Source: an uncultured Prochlorococcus sp. (lineage in GTDB: Bacteria; Cyanobacteriota; Cyanobacteriia; PCC-6307; Cyanobiaceae). From it: 64,000 bases of DNA. Within the stretch, counting starts at the first letter, position 1, and the number at the start of each line of letters is the position of its first letter. The position numbers and the translations under genes were made by a program. The notes under the pieces are model-generated. The model had not been told where the DNA came from. It saw nothing but the letters and a program-made list of their open reading frames with translations, and made no database searches. Location: contig CACFBG010000005.1 of NCBI GenBank assembly GCA_902564535.1, positions 24,856 to 88,855 of the forward strand. Direction: 5' to 3'. Below, piece by piece: positions 24,403 to 33,920 of the stretch.

Positions 24403-25394
24403 GAGATTTGACTATTAAATGACAAATTAAGTTCGACCAACCATTCCAAAACATTCTGATTGAAATTGTCGGCAGTTTCATCGTGAACACAATGTCCACT
24501 ATTCTCGATCACTAACAAATCAAGCCAGGGATGCTCTTTGACTATCAATTTACCAATGTTCAATGGAACCAATTTATCTTTGGCTCCCCATACCATCAAG
24601 ATAGGACACTCCCGAAGACTTTCTGCCAATCTTTTTAACAATATCGGGGCTGTATAAGACTTAGGTCTCAGAGTCATTCCAATACACATTGCCCTCAATG
24701 CTCTAGGAGCAGTGGGCCTTTGGGCTGGAGCAGAAACGATTTTTAAAAGATCAAAGTCATTTCTCACAGATCTATGATAAGCCGATTGAAGCGCTTTCTT
24801 AATTATTGAAGTTCTGGAAATAATTGGTAAAAGTACTTCCAAAGGAAGGATTTTAAAAAAAGCTTTTACCAAAAGCCCACGAATCTTTTTTAAAATTGAT
24901 ATTTCAGGGAAATCAAATGGAGCCATAAAGGCAGGGTCAGGTAAAGGTGAGGCAATGATGGCCTTTACCAAATCTGGCCGTAAAGAGGCAGTTGTTATAG
25001 AAACCAAACCACCTAAGGAATTTCCAATTAAAACCGCTTTCTCTTTATGCCTTTTCCCCACTATTTCCTCTAGAAAAGCTATCAATTGATTTGACCAAAA
25101 GAAATTGTCCAGATACTTTTGCTTGGTTAATCCAGGCTGCTCTGAGATACCAAATCCAATAAGATCAATTCCAAAAACTCTATACCCGGACTTCGCAAAG
25201 AATGCGACATTCTTTCTCCAATGAGAGCTACTTGCTCCAAATCCATGGACAAAAACTATAGGAGGATCTGTCTCTTCCCCAAATACACGCCAATGACATT
25301 TAATGTCATTCCAATACCAATTGTGAAACTCACCCCAATTAATCCCATGATCACTTACTAGATTTTCTGAGTTCCCTTCTTCAAAAAAATCCAA
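24399..25394 (-). CDS. Alpha/beta hydrolase (TTG start)
   Basis: 331 aa; [22 protein letters not shown] nucleophile elbow, C-terminal SGHC. Confidence 0.9.
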   Translation of the reverse strand: MDFFEEGNSENLVSDHGINWGEFHNWYWNDIKCHWRVFGEETDPPIVFVHGFGASSSHWRKNVAFFAKSGYRVFGIDLIGFGISEQPGLTKQKYLDNFFWSNQLIAFLEEIVGKRHKEKAVLIGNSLGGLVSITTASLRPDLVKAIIASPLPDPAFMAPFDFPEISILKKIRGLLVKAFFKILPLEVLLPIISRTSIIKKALQSAYHRSVRNDFDLLKIVSAPAQRPTAPRALRAMCIGMTLRPKSYTAPILLKRLAESLRECPILMVWGAKDKLVPLNIGKLIVKEHPWLDLLVIENSGHCVHDETADNFNQNVLEWLVELNLSFNSQIS

Positions 25395-25550
25395 AATAAT
25401 CTAATCAAACCTCTTTACCACTATCGCGAAGGACTGGCAAATTTAAAGCTAGATGATAGTTTTTTTCGTGCTGATTCAATAATTTCTAGAGATTTATCAG
25501 TTCTTATAGCTTGTAAGCAACTTTTTGATAGCAAAAAAAATCCTGAGAAA

Positions 25551-26597
25551 TTGGTCTGGTTAGACCTAATGGCTAGCACCGGTATTAGATCTCTTAGATG
25601 GGGACTAGAAAGCACCCTTATTTACAAAAAACTAAAATCGATAACTTCTGAATTGGAAATTTGGGCTAATGATGCAGATATAAATGCATTTAAAACTCTG
25701 AATCAGAATTTATCTCAACTTGAGAACACAAAAATATCTTTAAAAATCCACAAAGAAAATGCGGAAAGGTTACTTTGCAACACTTATCTTCAAGACAAAT
25801 TTGTAGATCTTATTGATATAGATTCTTTTGGATGTCCAAATTATTTACTGCAGCCCACATTTAGAGTTTTGAGATTTAATGGATTTTTAATACTATCTAA
25901 CACTGATGCAAGATCTATAACAGGTCATGATCGCAAATCAGGAATAAGGAAATTTGGAGCTCTATCAAGAGTGCACCCTGCAAGCTGGGAAATAGGGCTT
26001 AGATTACAAATATCAGCAATCGCAAAACAAGCATCAATAATTGGTAGGGGAATCAAGCCGTTAGTTTCATATAGTGATGGTAGATCATTCAGAATATGTA
26101 TACAGTTTAAAAAAAATGTTGAGAATAATAGTGAAAATAAAATTGGATTTATTGTTAGATGTGATAAATGTGGCGATCAAGCTGCCATCCCTTTATATGA
26201 TTTCAAAGATTGGGATGTTTGTAATTGTATGAAAAAATCAGGCCATAGAATCATCAATGTTCCACTATGGATAGGAGAAATACAATGCCCCATTTACTTG
26301 CAAGAATTAATAAATATTGCAGATATTGGCGAAATTCCTGTGGCTAAAAAAACTAAAACCTTTCTGAAAAAGGCAAAAAAAGACCCTGGATTACCTTCAT
26401 GCTGTTGGTCTATATCTGAATTGGCTAGCAAACTTTCCTTAACCAAGCCACCCAAAACTCAATTATTGACAAAGGCTTTGCAAAGCATGGGTTACATCGG
26501 TCTAAGTAGTTCGATAATGCCTGGACAAATTCGAACAGATGCTCCTTTTAAAGAACTTTGCAAAATTTGTGCCTCAACAATTGCAAAGCAGGATTAA
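25551..26597 (+). CDS. TRM1-like tRNA (guanine-N2) dimethyltransferase; N-terminus extends upstream of this TTG
   Basis: LVWLDLMASTGIRSLRW SAM site, DIDSFGCP, zinc-like CDKCGDQA..CNCMKKSGHR, PLWIGEIQ; in-frame upstream sequence encodes YHYREGLANLKLDDSFFRADSIISRDLSVLIA. Confidence 0.9.
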   Translation: MVWLDLMASTGIRSLRWGLESTLIYKKLKSITSELEIWANDADINAFKTLNQNLSQLENTKISLKIHKENAERLLCNTYLQDKFVDLIDIDSFGCPNYLLQPTFRVLRFNGFLILSNTDARSITGHDRKSGIRKFGALSRVHPASWEIGLRLQISAIAKQASIIGRGIKPLVSYSDGRSFRICIQFKKNVENNSENKIGFIVRCDKCGDQAAIPLYDFKDWDVCNCMKKSGHRIINVPLWIGEIQCPIYLQELINIADIGEIPVAKKTKTFLKKAKKDPGLPSCCWSISELASKLSLTKPPKTQLLTKALQSMGYIGLSSSIMPGQIRTDAPFKELCKICASTIAKQD

Positions 26598-26630
26598 CTA
26601 TGCTGTTGTAATAAATGTCTTGAATAAAAA

Positions 26631-26729
26631 ATGGCTTCAGAGATTTTCGGAACAGCAGCTATCTTTTGGGTACTGATTCCCATAGGTCTTGCTGGAGGGA
26701 TGCTTCTATTGAAGCTTCAAGAAAACTGA
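26631..26729 (+). CDS. petM: Cytochrome b6-f complex subunit 7 (PetM), 32 aa, absent from ORF track
   Basis: Translation [32 protein letters not shown]. Confidence 0.92.
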   Translation: MASEIFGTAAIFWVLIPIGLAGGMLLLKLQEN

Positions 26730-26773
26730 AAATCCACGATATTTAATTCTTCGACTTAGGCTCTTCGATTGAG

Positions 26774-27757
26774 ATGATTGATTCTATGCAGGTTCTGGTT
26801 TTAGGTGGAACCGGCACTGTCGGGAGACAGATTGCCAGAACTGCTATTGATTTAGGGCATCAAGTTCGATGCTTAGTTCGCACTCCAAGGAAAGCCTCTT
26901 TCCTTCAAGAATGGGGATGTGAAATCACACAAGGTGATCTATTAATACCTGAAAGCATTGATTATTCCCTTGATGGAATTGATGCAGTTATTGACGCTGC
27001 AACTGGAAGAGCTGATGATGCAAAAAGCGTATATGAAACCGATTGGGAGGGTAAATTAAATCTTTACAAGGCTTGTGATCGGCTAAGTATTAAAAGAGTG
27101 ATCTTTCTATCTCTGCTTGCAGCTGATCAACACAGACAAGTTCCTCTAATGGATATTAAATATTGCACGGAACAACTTCTCGCAAAGTCTTCGTTGGATT
27201 ACACCATCCTGCAAGGAGTTGCTTTTATGCAAGGAATCATCAATCAATTTGCAATTCCAGTGCTTGAAAGCCAAACAGTTTGGATTGGAGGTGGAGGAAG
27301 TCCTGCAGAGATTGCCTATATGAACACCCAAGATGTTGCTCGCTTTGCTGTAGCAGCCTTAAATAGGCCTGAAACAATAAGAAAAAGCTTCCCTGTTGTA
27401 GGACCCAAAGCATGGACTGCTGATGACATTGTCAAATTATGTGAAAAATCTTGTGGTAAAGAGAAATCAAAAGTCCTTAGAGTTTCGAAATTTCTTATGG
27501 AAACAACCCAAACTATTGTTTCTTTCTTCGAGGCATCCTTACCTATCGCTGACCGACTAGCCTTTTCTGAATTAACTGGAAGTGGAATAACTCTCGATGC
27601 TCCTATGGAAGAAACTTATAAAGCATTTGGGCTAAACCCAGAAGAGACCTCGACTCTTGAAGGATATATAAAGGAGTATTACTCAATGATCATGAAAAGA
27701 ATGCGCGAACTTGATATTGACATTGACAAAGAAGAAAAAAGAAGAGTCCCCTTTTAA
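26774..27757 (+). CDS. ycf39: Ycf39-like NmrA/SDR protein (start possibly ATG at 26786)
   Basis: MQVLVLGGTGTVGRQIARTAIDLGHQVRCLVRTPRKASFLQEWGCEITQGDL. Confidence 0.92.
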   Translation: MIDSMQVLVLGGTGTVGRQIARTAIDLGHQVRCLVRTPRKASFLQEWGCEITQGDLLIPESIDYSLDGIDAVIDAATGRADDAKSVYETDWEGKLNLYKACDRLSIKRVIFLSLLAADQHRQVPLMDIKYCTEQLLAKSSLDYTILQGVAFMQGIINQFAIPVLESQTVWIGGGGSPAEIAYMNTQDVARFAVAALNRPETIRKSFPVVGPKAWTADDIVKLCEKSCGKEKSKVLRVSKFLMETTQTIVSFFEASLPIADRLAFSELTGSGITLDAPMEETYKAFGLNPEETSTLEGYIKEYYSMIMKRMRELDIDIDKEEKRRVPF

Positions 27758-27799
27758 AAAAGAAAACTGGCTTTTTTATAGTTTATTTGTACTATAGGC

Positions 27800-28036
27800 T
27801 TGCTCTGTAACTTTTCAGCCGTGTCTGTTTCGCAAATCAAAAATCTACAAAGAAGACTAGATAATTTGGCCATTGAAGCTAATCATGAACTAAACAAAAC
27901 CTGTGGCCATGAACTTTGGCAAACAATTGGGTTTGATTCCTTTGACACTCTTACAGATGCAGAACGCCGAGCTACTGCAAACTACTATTACGGTCAATGG
28001 CAAACAGTCAAAGAGATCCAACAGTCCTTAGGCTAA
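27800..28036 (+). CDS. Conserved hypothetical small protein (start likely downstream GTG, MSVSQIKNLQRR)
   Basis: 78 aa ORF with balanced composition. Confidence 0.6.
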   Translation: MLCNFSAVSVSQIKNLQRRLDNLAIEANHELNKTCGHELWQTIGFDSFDTLTDAERRATANYYYGQWQTVKEIQQSLG

Positions 28037-28100
28037 CTATTTACGAATCTCTTGATAAAAAAAATTCTGCTTAAAACTCAAAAAGTTCCATAAAAAAAGC

Positions 28101-28170
28101 GAAATTTCCAAGCCAAATTGATGCTCCCCCTTAAAAGAAAGAAGGGAGTTCAGTTGGGCTTGGAAATTTC
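28101..28170. terminator. Long hairpin between convergent genes
   Basis: GAAATTTCCAAGCC ... GGCTTGGAAATTTC, perfect 14 bp, with nested CTCCC/GGGAG stem. Confidence 0.6.
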
Positions 28171-28198
28171 AGATCCCGTAGGAACCAGCTCTAAAAAA

Positions 28199-28393
28199 TT
28201 AAGGGCTAGTGAGGTAATAAAAAGCGGCTGCGGCGGCTCCAACGACAAACATTGGAACTCCAACAAATAAATGGGAGCTGCTAAAACCAACTCCTTTTGA
28301 GCGCATGATGAAATAAGCCGCTCCAGCTGCTCCAGCTGCCAGAGGAATACCAGCATTTAGAAGTGCTGCTACTGCGTGATAGTCGAAATTCAT
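28199..28393 (-). CDS. Small two-TM hypothetical membrane protein
   Basis: 64 aa MNFDYHAVAALLNAGIPLAAGAAGAAYFIMRSKGVGFSSSHLFVGVPMFVVGAAAAAFYYLTSP. Confidence 0.65.
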   Translation of the reverse strand: MNFDYHAVAALLNAGIPLAAGAAGAAYFIMRSKGVGFSSSHLFVGVPMFVVGAAAAAFYYLTSP

Positions 28394-28712
28394 CCTTCAA
28401 GTGAATTTTTTTCCACTCAAAGTATCTCAGCAAATCTTCATAAGAGAATGCTTCGTCATAAAGGATGCGTCATATCTTCATCTATGGAAAATTTTCATAT
28501 AGCCCCATCACGGGGGTGAGGTATAGGGCAAAACCCTTATGATTACTAAAAAAAATGGTCTTCCAAGGGCAAAAAAAGAAGCCAAAATACTGTCAAATTT
28601 TGTAGAGGTATATAAAACTCGGTGCAACAGTTCGTGATCCCTAGTAAAAGGTAATGCCACACCGTGAAAGAATATGCATGTGTGGTTCTTACTTCAGTCG
28701 CTGGCGTCCTAA

Positions 28713-29252
28713 ATGGCCTCTCTTCTTTCTTCCTTGAAACGCTCTCTTACAAGACTGTTTATTTGGTTGCCTGTACTAATTGGGCTAACTATCAGTCCTA
28801 TGTCTGTAGGTGCTCTCTATCCCAGTGACCCATCTTCAGTCGATGCTCTAGATACCAATCTTCATGGGCAAAATCTTCAAAATACTGAGTATGTCAAATA
28901 CGACCTTTCTGGCAAAGATTTAGGCGACGCAAATCTAAGCGGAGCTTATTTCAGTGTTACAAATGCGCGTAATGCAAATTTCCATGGTGCAAACCTTAAG
29001 GATGTAATTGCTTACGCAACCCGTTTTGACAACGCTGATCTTTCAGGAGCCGATTTAACAAATGCGGTTCTAGATAAAAGCGTCTTTGATGGGGCACAAA
29101 TTGACGGAGCAGACTTTACAGGCGCTGTTCTAGATCTTCCTCAACAAAAAGCCCTTTGCGAAAGGGCTACTGGCAAGACATTTGACAGCCTTGATTGCAA
29201 TGGTTTGGGCTCAAGCGATAGCTACAAAGCTCCATTCCAAGCAACAAGCTAA
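28713..29252 (+). CDS. Exported pentapeptide-repeat protein
   Basis: 179 aa; signal-peptide-like N-terminus and A(D/N)LSG-type repeats. Confidence 0.88.
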   Translation: MASLLSSLKRSLTRLFIWLPVLIGLTISPMSVGALYPSDPSSVDALDTNLHGQNLQNTEYVKYDLSGKDLGDANLSGAYFSVTNARNANFHGANLKDVIAYATRFDNADLSGADLTNAVLDKSVFDGAQIDGADFTGAVLDLPQQKALCERATGKTFDSLDCNGLGSSDSYKAPFQATS

Positions 29253-29253
29253 T

Positions 29254-29297
29254 AATAATTTGAGCCTCATAAACTAGTTAATGAGGCTCAAATTATT
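29254..29297. terminator. 17-bp perfect hairpin after the pentapeptide gene
   Basis: AATAATTTGAGCCTCAT-aaactagtta-ATGAGGCTCAAATTATT. Confidence 0.6.
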
Positions 29298-29359
29298 CCA
29301 AAGCCAATCGAGATCAGGTTGTCATTCCTTCATGGCAACCTGTTTTCGATTGGCTTTGG
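29298..29359. repeat. Second hairpin directly abutting the previous one
   Basis: CCAAAGCCAATCG ... CGATTGGCTTTGG (13 bp) with nested CAGGTTG/CAACCTG. Confidence 0.6.
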
Positions 29360-29507
29360 TCATTTAAATAATCTTTTGGATTCAAATATTCAATCATCTT
29401 ATTTTTTTATTTATCTGTTTAAAAATCCAAACCCTAATAATTGTTTTTAAGCATTTAAATCCTTAAGAACTAAAATAAAAATAGATATTCAAAAAATAGT
29501 CTTCAAC

Positions 29508-29777
29508 ATGATTGAAACTGCGGGGGTTATTGAAAAAGAACAAGGAAATGGGTTCTATCTAGTAACCCTTGAACAACCAGCTGGACACCAATGCCTATGT
29601 CGAGCAGCAGGAAAACTAACAAAATTTAGAATCAAGTTACTTGCTGGAGACAAAGTTCTAGTAGAGATAAGTCCTTATGACTTGACCAGAGGAAGAATAA
29701 CTTATAGAGAAAGGAATGCTGGCTCCCAAAACAACAGACCAGGTGGTAATCGCCCTGGGGGACCTAAGCGCAGATAG
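29508..29777 (+). CDS. IF-1-like S1/OB-fold protein with Gly/Arg/Asn-rich tail
   Basis: 89 aa; GDKVLVEISPYDLTRGRITYR motif of IF-1; tail NAGSQNNRPGGNRPGGPKRR. Confidence 0.85.
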   Translation: MIETAGVIEKEQGNGFYLVTLEQPAGHQCLCRAAGKLTKFRIKLLAGDKVLVEISPYDLTRGRITYRERNAGSQNNRPGGNRPGGPKRR

Positions 29778-29780
29778 AAA

Positions 29781-31172
29781 TTATATTTCTTTATCTAATA
29801 ATTTTTCTATGGCATTCTTAAAATCACTTCTTTGTTTAACGCCTTTCCATTGATTTTTAAGTTCCTTTAATTTAAATAATTGAATAAAAGGCGTACCATT
29901 AACGCCTGCCTGAATTGCAATTTCTTTATCTTCATCTATATCTATCTCTACTGCCTGAGCTTTACCTTCTAGTTCTTCCAAAACTCTTCTAATCTGAGGT
30001 TTTAATACATGACAAGGTCCACAATTATGTGATGTATATATCACTAATAATGGCTTCTTACTTTCATGGTAAAGCCTTCTTAAAGAATAATTTCCTTTTT
30101 GCCAAATAGCATCTTTTTTGAATTGATCTTTAGTAGTTGCCTTAATTAATTCATTCTTTTCAACCTTCAAAGGCTCTAATTCCTTCCTGGGAACAATATT
30201 TATTTCATGTTTTTGAGCAAGCCACCTTTCAGCAGCCAGCGCTGCTTTACATCCACTACCTGCAGCCGTAATACCTTGCCTCCATTCTGAGTCAACCACA
30301 TCTCCTGCAGCAAAAACCCCTTCTACAGAGGTCTCTGGTCGTCCATCTTTAGTCAAGAGATAGCCTTTTGAGTCGCAATCAAGTTGTCCCTGCATGAAAG
30401 CAGTATTAGGAGTATGCCCAATTGCATAGAAAAGACCTCGCGCATTTAATACATTTACTTCGTTAGTTAGAACATCTCTCACTATTAAACTTTCCAGCCA
30501 ATTATCTCCTTTAACATCAACAACTTTTGTATTCCAATGAATAGTAATCATCTTATTAGCCTTTACTCTATCTACCATTGCCGCACTAGCACGAAGTTGG
30601 CTAGCTCTAACCACTAAATGAACATGACTTCCATATTTAGTTAAGTACACTGCTTCTTCACATGCTGAATCCCCTCCTCCTACGACAGCTAATTCTTCAT
30701 TGTTAAATTGCGGGGTTGCTCCGTCACAAATGGCACAAGCACTTATTCCTTTACTCCAAAATTTTGACTCATTTGACAAAGACAACCTATTAGCACTTGC
30801 TCCAGTGGCTACAACCAAAGCATTAGCCTTTATTGAGCTCTGATTAGCTCGTATAGAAAAAGGCCTATTTTTTAGATCAATTAAATCAACGTCCTCTTCA
30901 AGAAACTTTGTTCCCCATCTATAGGCCTGGGCTTTCATAAGATCCATTAATTCTGGCCCAAGAACTCCATCAGGGAAACCTGGGAAATTTTCTACATAAG
31001 TAGTTGTCATAAGCTGACCGCCAGCAATTCCCCCAGACTTAAATCCAGTAATCAATAAAGGGCTTAAATTAGCTCTCGCGGCATAAATTGCAGCTGTATA
31101 ACCTGCTGGGCCTGAACCAATGATGACGATATTTTCGATTTCTAGAAAATTTCTGTTTCCTTCAAAAGACAT
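29781..31172 (-). CDS. NADPH-dependent thioredoxin reductase with fused thioredoxin domain (NTRC-type)
   Basis: 463 aa; [23 protein letters not shown] active site, C-terminal CGPC thioredoxin. Confidence 0.95.
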   Translation of the reverse strand: MSFEGNRNFLEIENIVIIGSGPAGYTAAIYAARANLSPLLITGFKSGGIAGGQLMTTTYVENFPGFPDGVLGPELMDLMKAQAYRWGTKFLEEDVDLIDLKNRPFSIRANQSSIKANALVVATGASANRLSLSNESKFWSKGISACAICDGATPQFNNEELAVVGGGDSACEEAVYLTKYGSHVHLVVRASQLRASAAMVDRVKANKMITIHWNTKVVDVKGDNWLESLIVRDVLTNEVNVLNARGLFYAIGHTPNTAFMQGQLDCDSKGYLLTKDGRPETSVEGVFAAGDVVDSEWRQGITAAGSGCKAALAAERWLAQKHEINIVPRKELEPLKVEKNELIKATTKDQFKKDAIWQKGNYSLRRLYHESKKPLLVIYTSHNCGPCHVLKPQIRRVLEELEGKAQAVEIDIDEDKEIAIQAGVNGTPFIQLFKLKELKNQWKGVKQRSDFKNAIEKLLDKEI

Positions 31173-31296
31173 TTATAACAAGTAAAAATAGGAAATGCGC
31201 TATTAGCGTGGCAAAAAACTAAAAAAGATTGAAGTCATAAAAGAAAAAAAATCAAAAGGAAAATTCTCTATCAAGAAGACGAATTTAATCTTTTCT

Positions 31297-31542
31297 TTAT
31301 ATTTCAAGCATTTGGTCGTAATCATTTGCGCTTTCTATTGAGCCTTTTGGTGAAAAATTAGGGACCATTAAGACAGAAGATTTTAAATGCCCAGGATGCT
31401 CGCCACTGCTGGTTATCCACTCACGAAATTCTTCCGTGATTGCATAACTTTCTTCATATCGCTCAAAGCCATCGAGCAAGGCAATACGAGTTGTTGCCCA
31501 AAAAGTGGCAACATTGATTCGTCGTTCAAGAGATCCTTTCAT
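31297..31542 (-). CDS. Conserved hypothetical protein
   Basis: 81 aa ORF, soluble. Confidence 0.5.
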   Translation of the reverse strand: MKGSLERRINVATFWATTRIALLDGFERYEESYAITEEFREWITSSGEHPGHLKSSVLMVPNFSPKGSIESANDYDQMLEI

Positions 31543-31640
31543 GTTGATGATTTATCCCCAATGGCACCCAGAATTACATACTGCAGGTACTAAATAATGT
31601 GTTTTGTCGCACAAATGGGAATTCTTCTATACAAAAAGAC

Positions 31641-33077
31641 TTATCTCTTAAGAAAATCAGGTAATTCAAGTGTGCGCATCCTGATAATTTCACCTGCTTG
31701 ATGATTAATTGCTTCCAAAGGTAAGCAAACTTTTGAGCTTGCCGAAAATAATTCCGTAGTTTGATCTAGGTAATTATTCCTTCGAATTAAATATGGCTTT
31801 GAGATTGACCAAGAGCGAGCATATTCCATCAAAACTGGATCAGCTGGAGCAAAAACATAAGAAGGGTCTCTAGGAACATTCTCAAGTTGCTCTCTAGAAC
31901 AAGACATTCGTACGGCTCTTGTAATTGCCTGAATAAATCTGCTTTTAGTAATCACAGTAGTTAGATAAGCCACTACACGAAGCCGAGGAGCATCAAACCC
32001 TTCTGAACACATATCAACACTTACCAACCACAAAGAATCTGCCTTCTCAAAGTTTGCAAGTCTCTCACTTGCATTCCTCTCATTTGAATGAACAACCTCG
32101 ACATTATCTCCATTTTCTTTAAGTATTTTTGCAATGGCATTTGCATGTTCTATATCTCTAGCAATTACAAGGCCAGCCGCATTTTTATGGGAATTTCTAG
32201 TCTTTTCAAGTTTCTTTTTCGCTTTAATTAACAAATTAAGTGCGATGCTGCTTTCATCAGAAAAACTTATTGCCCTTCGAAGATTTCGAGCTCTCCAACT
32301 TTCTCTGTTTTCTCTTGAGATTGAAGAGAACTCTTTATCTGTATTATCTGGCCGACTGTGCTCTACAAAGCCATCTAGGAAATGAAATTCCAAAGGGCGT
32401 ACATCACCTTCTTCTATTAAATCTTTAGGCTCAACACAAAGGTCTGGAGAGATTTGCTCAATTAATTCATCCTTTTTGGGAAGAGTAATCTTTCTGGCCG
32501 AACAAAACGCAAGATTGTCTGCGCGGAAAGGTGTTCCTGTAAGACCTAATCTAATTCTATTTTGTTTTGTGATATCAAGAAAAGTCCTTCCCCAAACAGG
32601 ACCTTCAGGCTCTTCAGGATCAATTCCTAAGTGATGAGCTTCATCTGCTATTGCCAAAGTTTCTTTAGAAGACCAATCTTTCAAATTCCGTATAAAGTTC
32701 TCATTTGTTCTAGAAGCGCTTTGATAAGAAAGTATCAATCCATCTATTCCATTAGGAATTCCCTGTTCTTGACTGATGTCTAAACTTTTAATTTTTAAAC
32801 CTATCCTTTCTGAAGACTCTATCCACTGCGAGATGATCGAATTTCTATGACAAAAAACCATATATCTGCTCAAAAGTCCTTCTTTCTTCATTGCTTGAAA
32901 ACTAAGAAGAGCACCTAAGGTTTTTCCTGCGCCAGGTCCTGCATGAACTAATAAATCTCTATTGCTATCTCCTTCTCTCAAGAGCCTTCGTCTAAACAAT
33001 TGAATTAATTGTGTTTGCCAATTTCTAGGGCGAATCTGCTCTGAATTCCCAGAAATAACTAAATCAAAGGAAAGCAA
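31641..33077 (-). CDS. Superfamily II DNA/RNA helicase
   Basis: 478 aa; GPGAGKT, ADEAHH, LTGTPFRAD, QAITRAVR motifs. Confidence 0.92.
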   Translation of the reverse strand: MLSFDLVISGNSEQIRPRNWQTQLIQLFRRRLLREGDSNRDLLVHAGPGAGKTLGALLSFQAMKKEGLLSRYMVFCHRNSIISQWIESSERIGLKIKSLDISQEQGIPNGIDGLILSYQSASRTNENFIRNLKDWSSKETLAIADEAHHLGIDPEEPEGPVWGRTFLDITKQNRIRLGLTGTPFRADNLAFCSARKITLPKKDELIEQISPDLCVEPKDLIEEGDVRPLEFHFLDGFVEHSRPDNTDKEFSSISRENRESWRARNLRRAISFSDESSIALNLLIKAKKKLEKTRNSHKNAAGLVIARDIEHANAIAKILKENGDNVEVVHSNERNASERLANFEKADSLWLVSVDMCSEGFDAPRLRVVAYLTTVITKSRFIQAITRAVRMSCSREQLENVPRDPSYVFAPADPVLMEYARSWSISKPYLIRRNNYLDQTTELFSASSKVCLPLEAINHQAGEIIRMRTLELPDFLKR

Positions 33078-33214
33078 TTTAAATCATTCCATTACTTTAT
33101 TTCTTATTTTTAACAATTTTCTGTAGGTAATGCACTATTTCCCTGAAAAAGAGCTCAATATATCTTTAATATTTGTTTTAGCTATTAACGTAAGTATTTA
33201 AATATATAAACCAA

Positions 33215-33793
33215 TTAAACAGCTTGGCTATGGTTAACTAATAATTTTTCAACTTCATCAAACCCTTCCTTTGCGGAGTTACTTGCTAATTCAATATTTC
33301 CATTTGAATCATCTAATAAGTCTTTTGATATCTTCTCAATTATCTCTTCCTTTCGGCTCTCAAGCATTGTAATGATTTCATTATCAATGAGTTTTTGAAT
33401 AGCTTTAACACGAAGTTGATTATCTGAAGCCTCAGCAAAAGTACCTTGAACAAGTTCCTGAATAAATAATCTATGAACTTCACTACTCCTAAAGAAACTT
33501 TCGGTTGCATTAATAATGCCTTCAACTAATGTTTCATCTGATTCAGAATTTTGATTGGCAAGTTTAAATTCCCAATCCAAATGTCGTCTCTGCCAGCCTG
33601 AGGAATGAAGGCTAGGCATAACTGTTTGAGAAAAAGTATCCACTGACATTTCGTAGATTCTTTCTGCAAGCCGTTCACACCACTCACGTCCATGACCATT
33701 AAGGTCTTTATTCATAATGGATCTTTCTACAGAGTGGCCACCATGATGGCTATGGCATACACCATCAGGACATTCAATTGCGGTTAGTCCCAT
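33215..33793 (-). CDS. Conserved hypothetical protein with Cys/His-rich N-terminus
   Basis: 192 aa; CPDGVCHSHHGGHS near N-terminus. Confidence 0.65.
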   Translation of the reverse strand: MGLTAIECPDGVCHSHHGGHSVERSIMNKDLNGHGREWCERLAERIYEMSVDTFSQTVMPSLHSSGWQRRHLDWEFKLANQNSESDETLVEGIINATESFFRSSEVHRLFIQELVQGTFAEASDNQLRVKAIQKLIDNEIITMLESRKEEIIEKISKDLLDDSNGNIELASNSAKEGFDEVEKLLVNHSQAV

Positions 33794-33920
33794 TGAGGTT
33801 GTTCTAAAATTGATCTCACTTTATTTATTAGCTAATAGAAAAAATTTGCCAAGGTTTCTACAGAAAAGCTCCCGATAGCTCTTAATTAACTTAACCTCGA
33901 TTTGTAGTCGAATAACAGTT

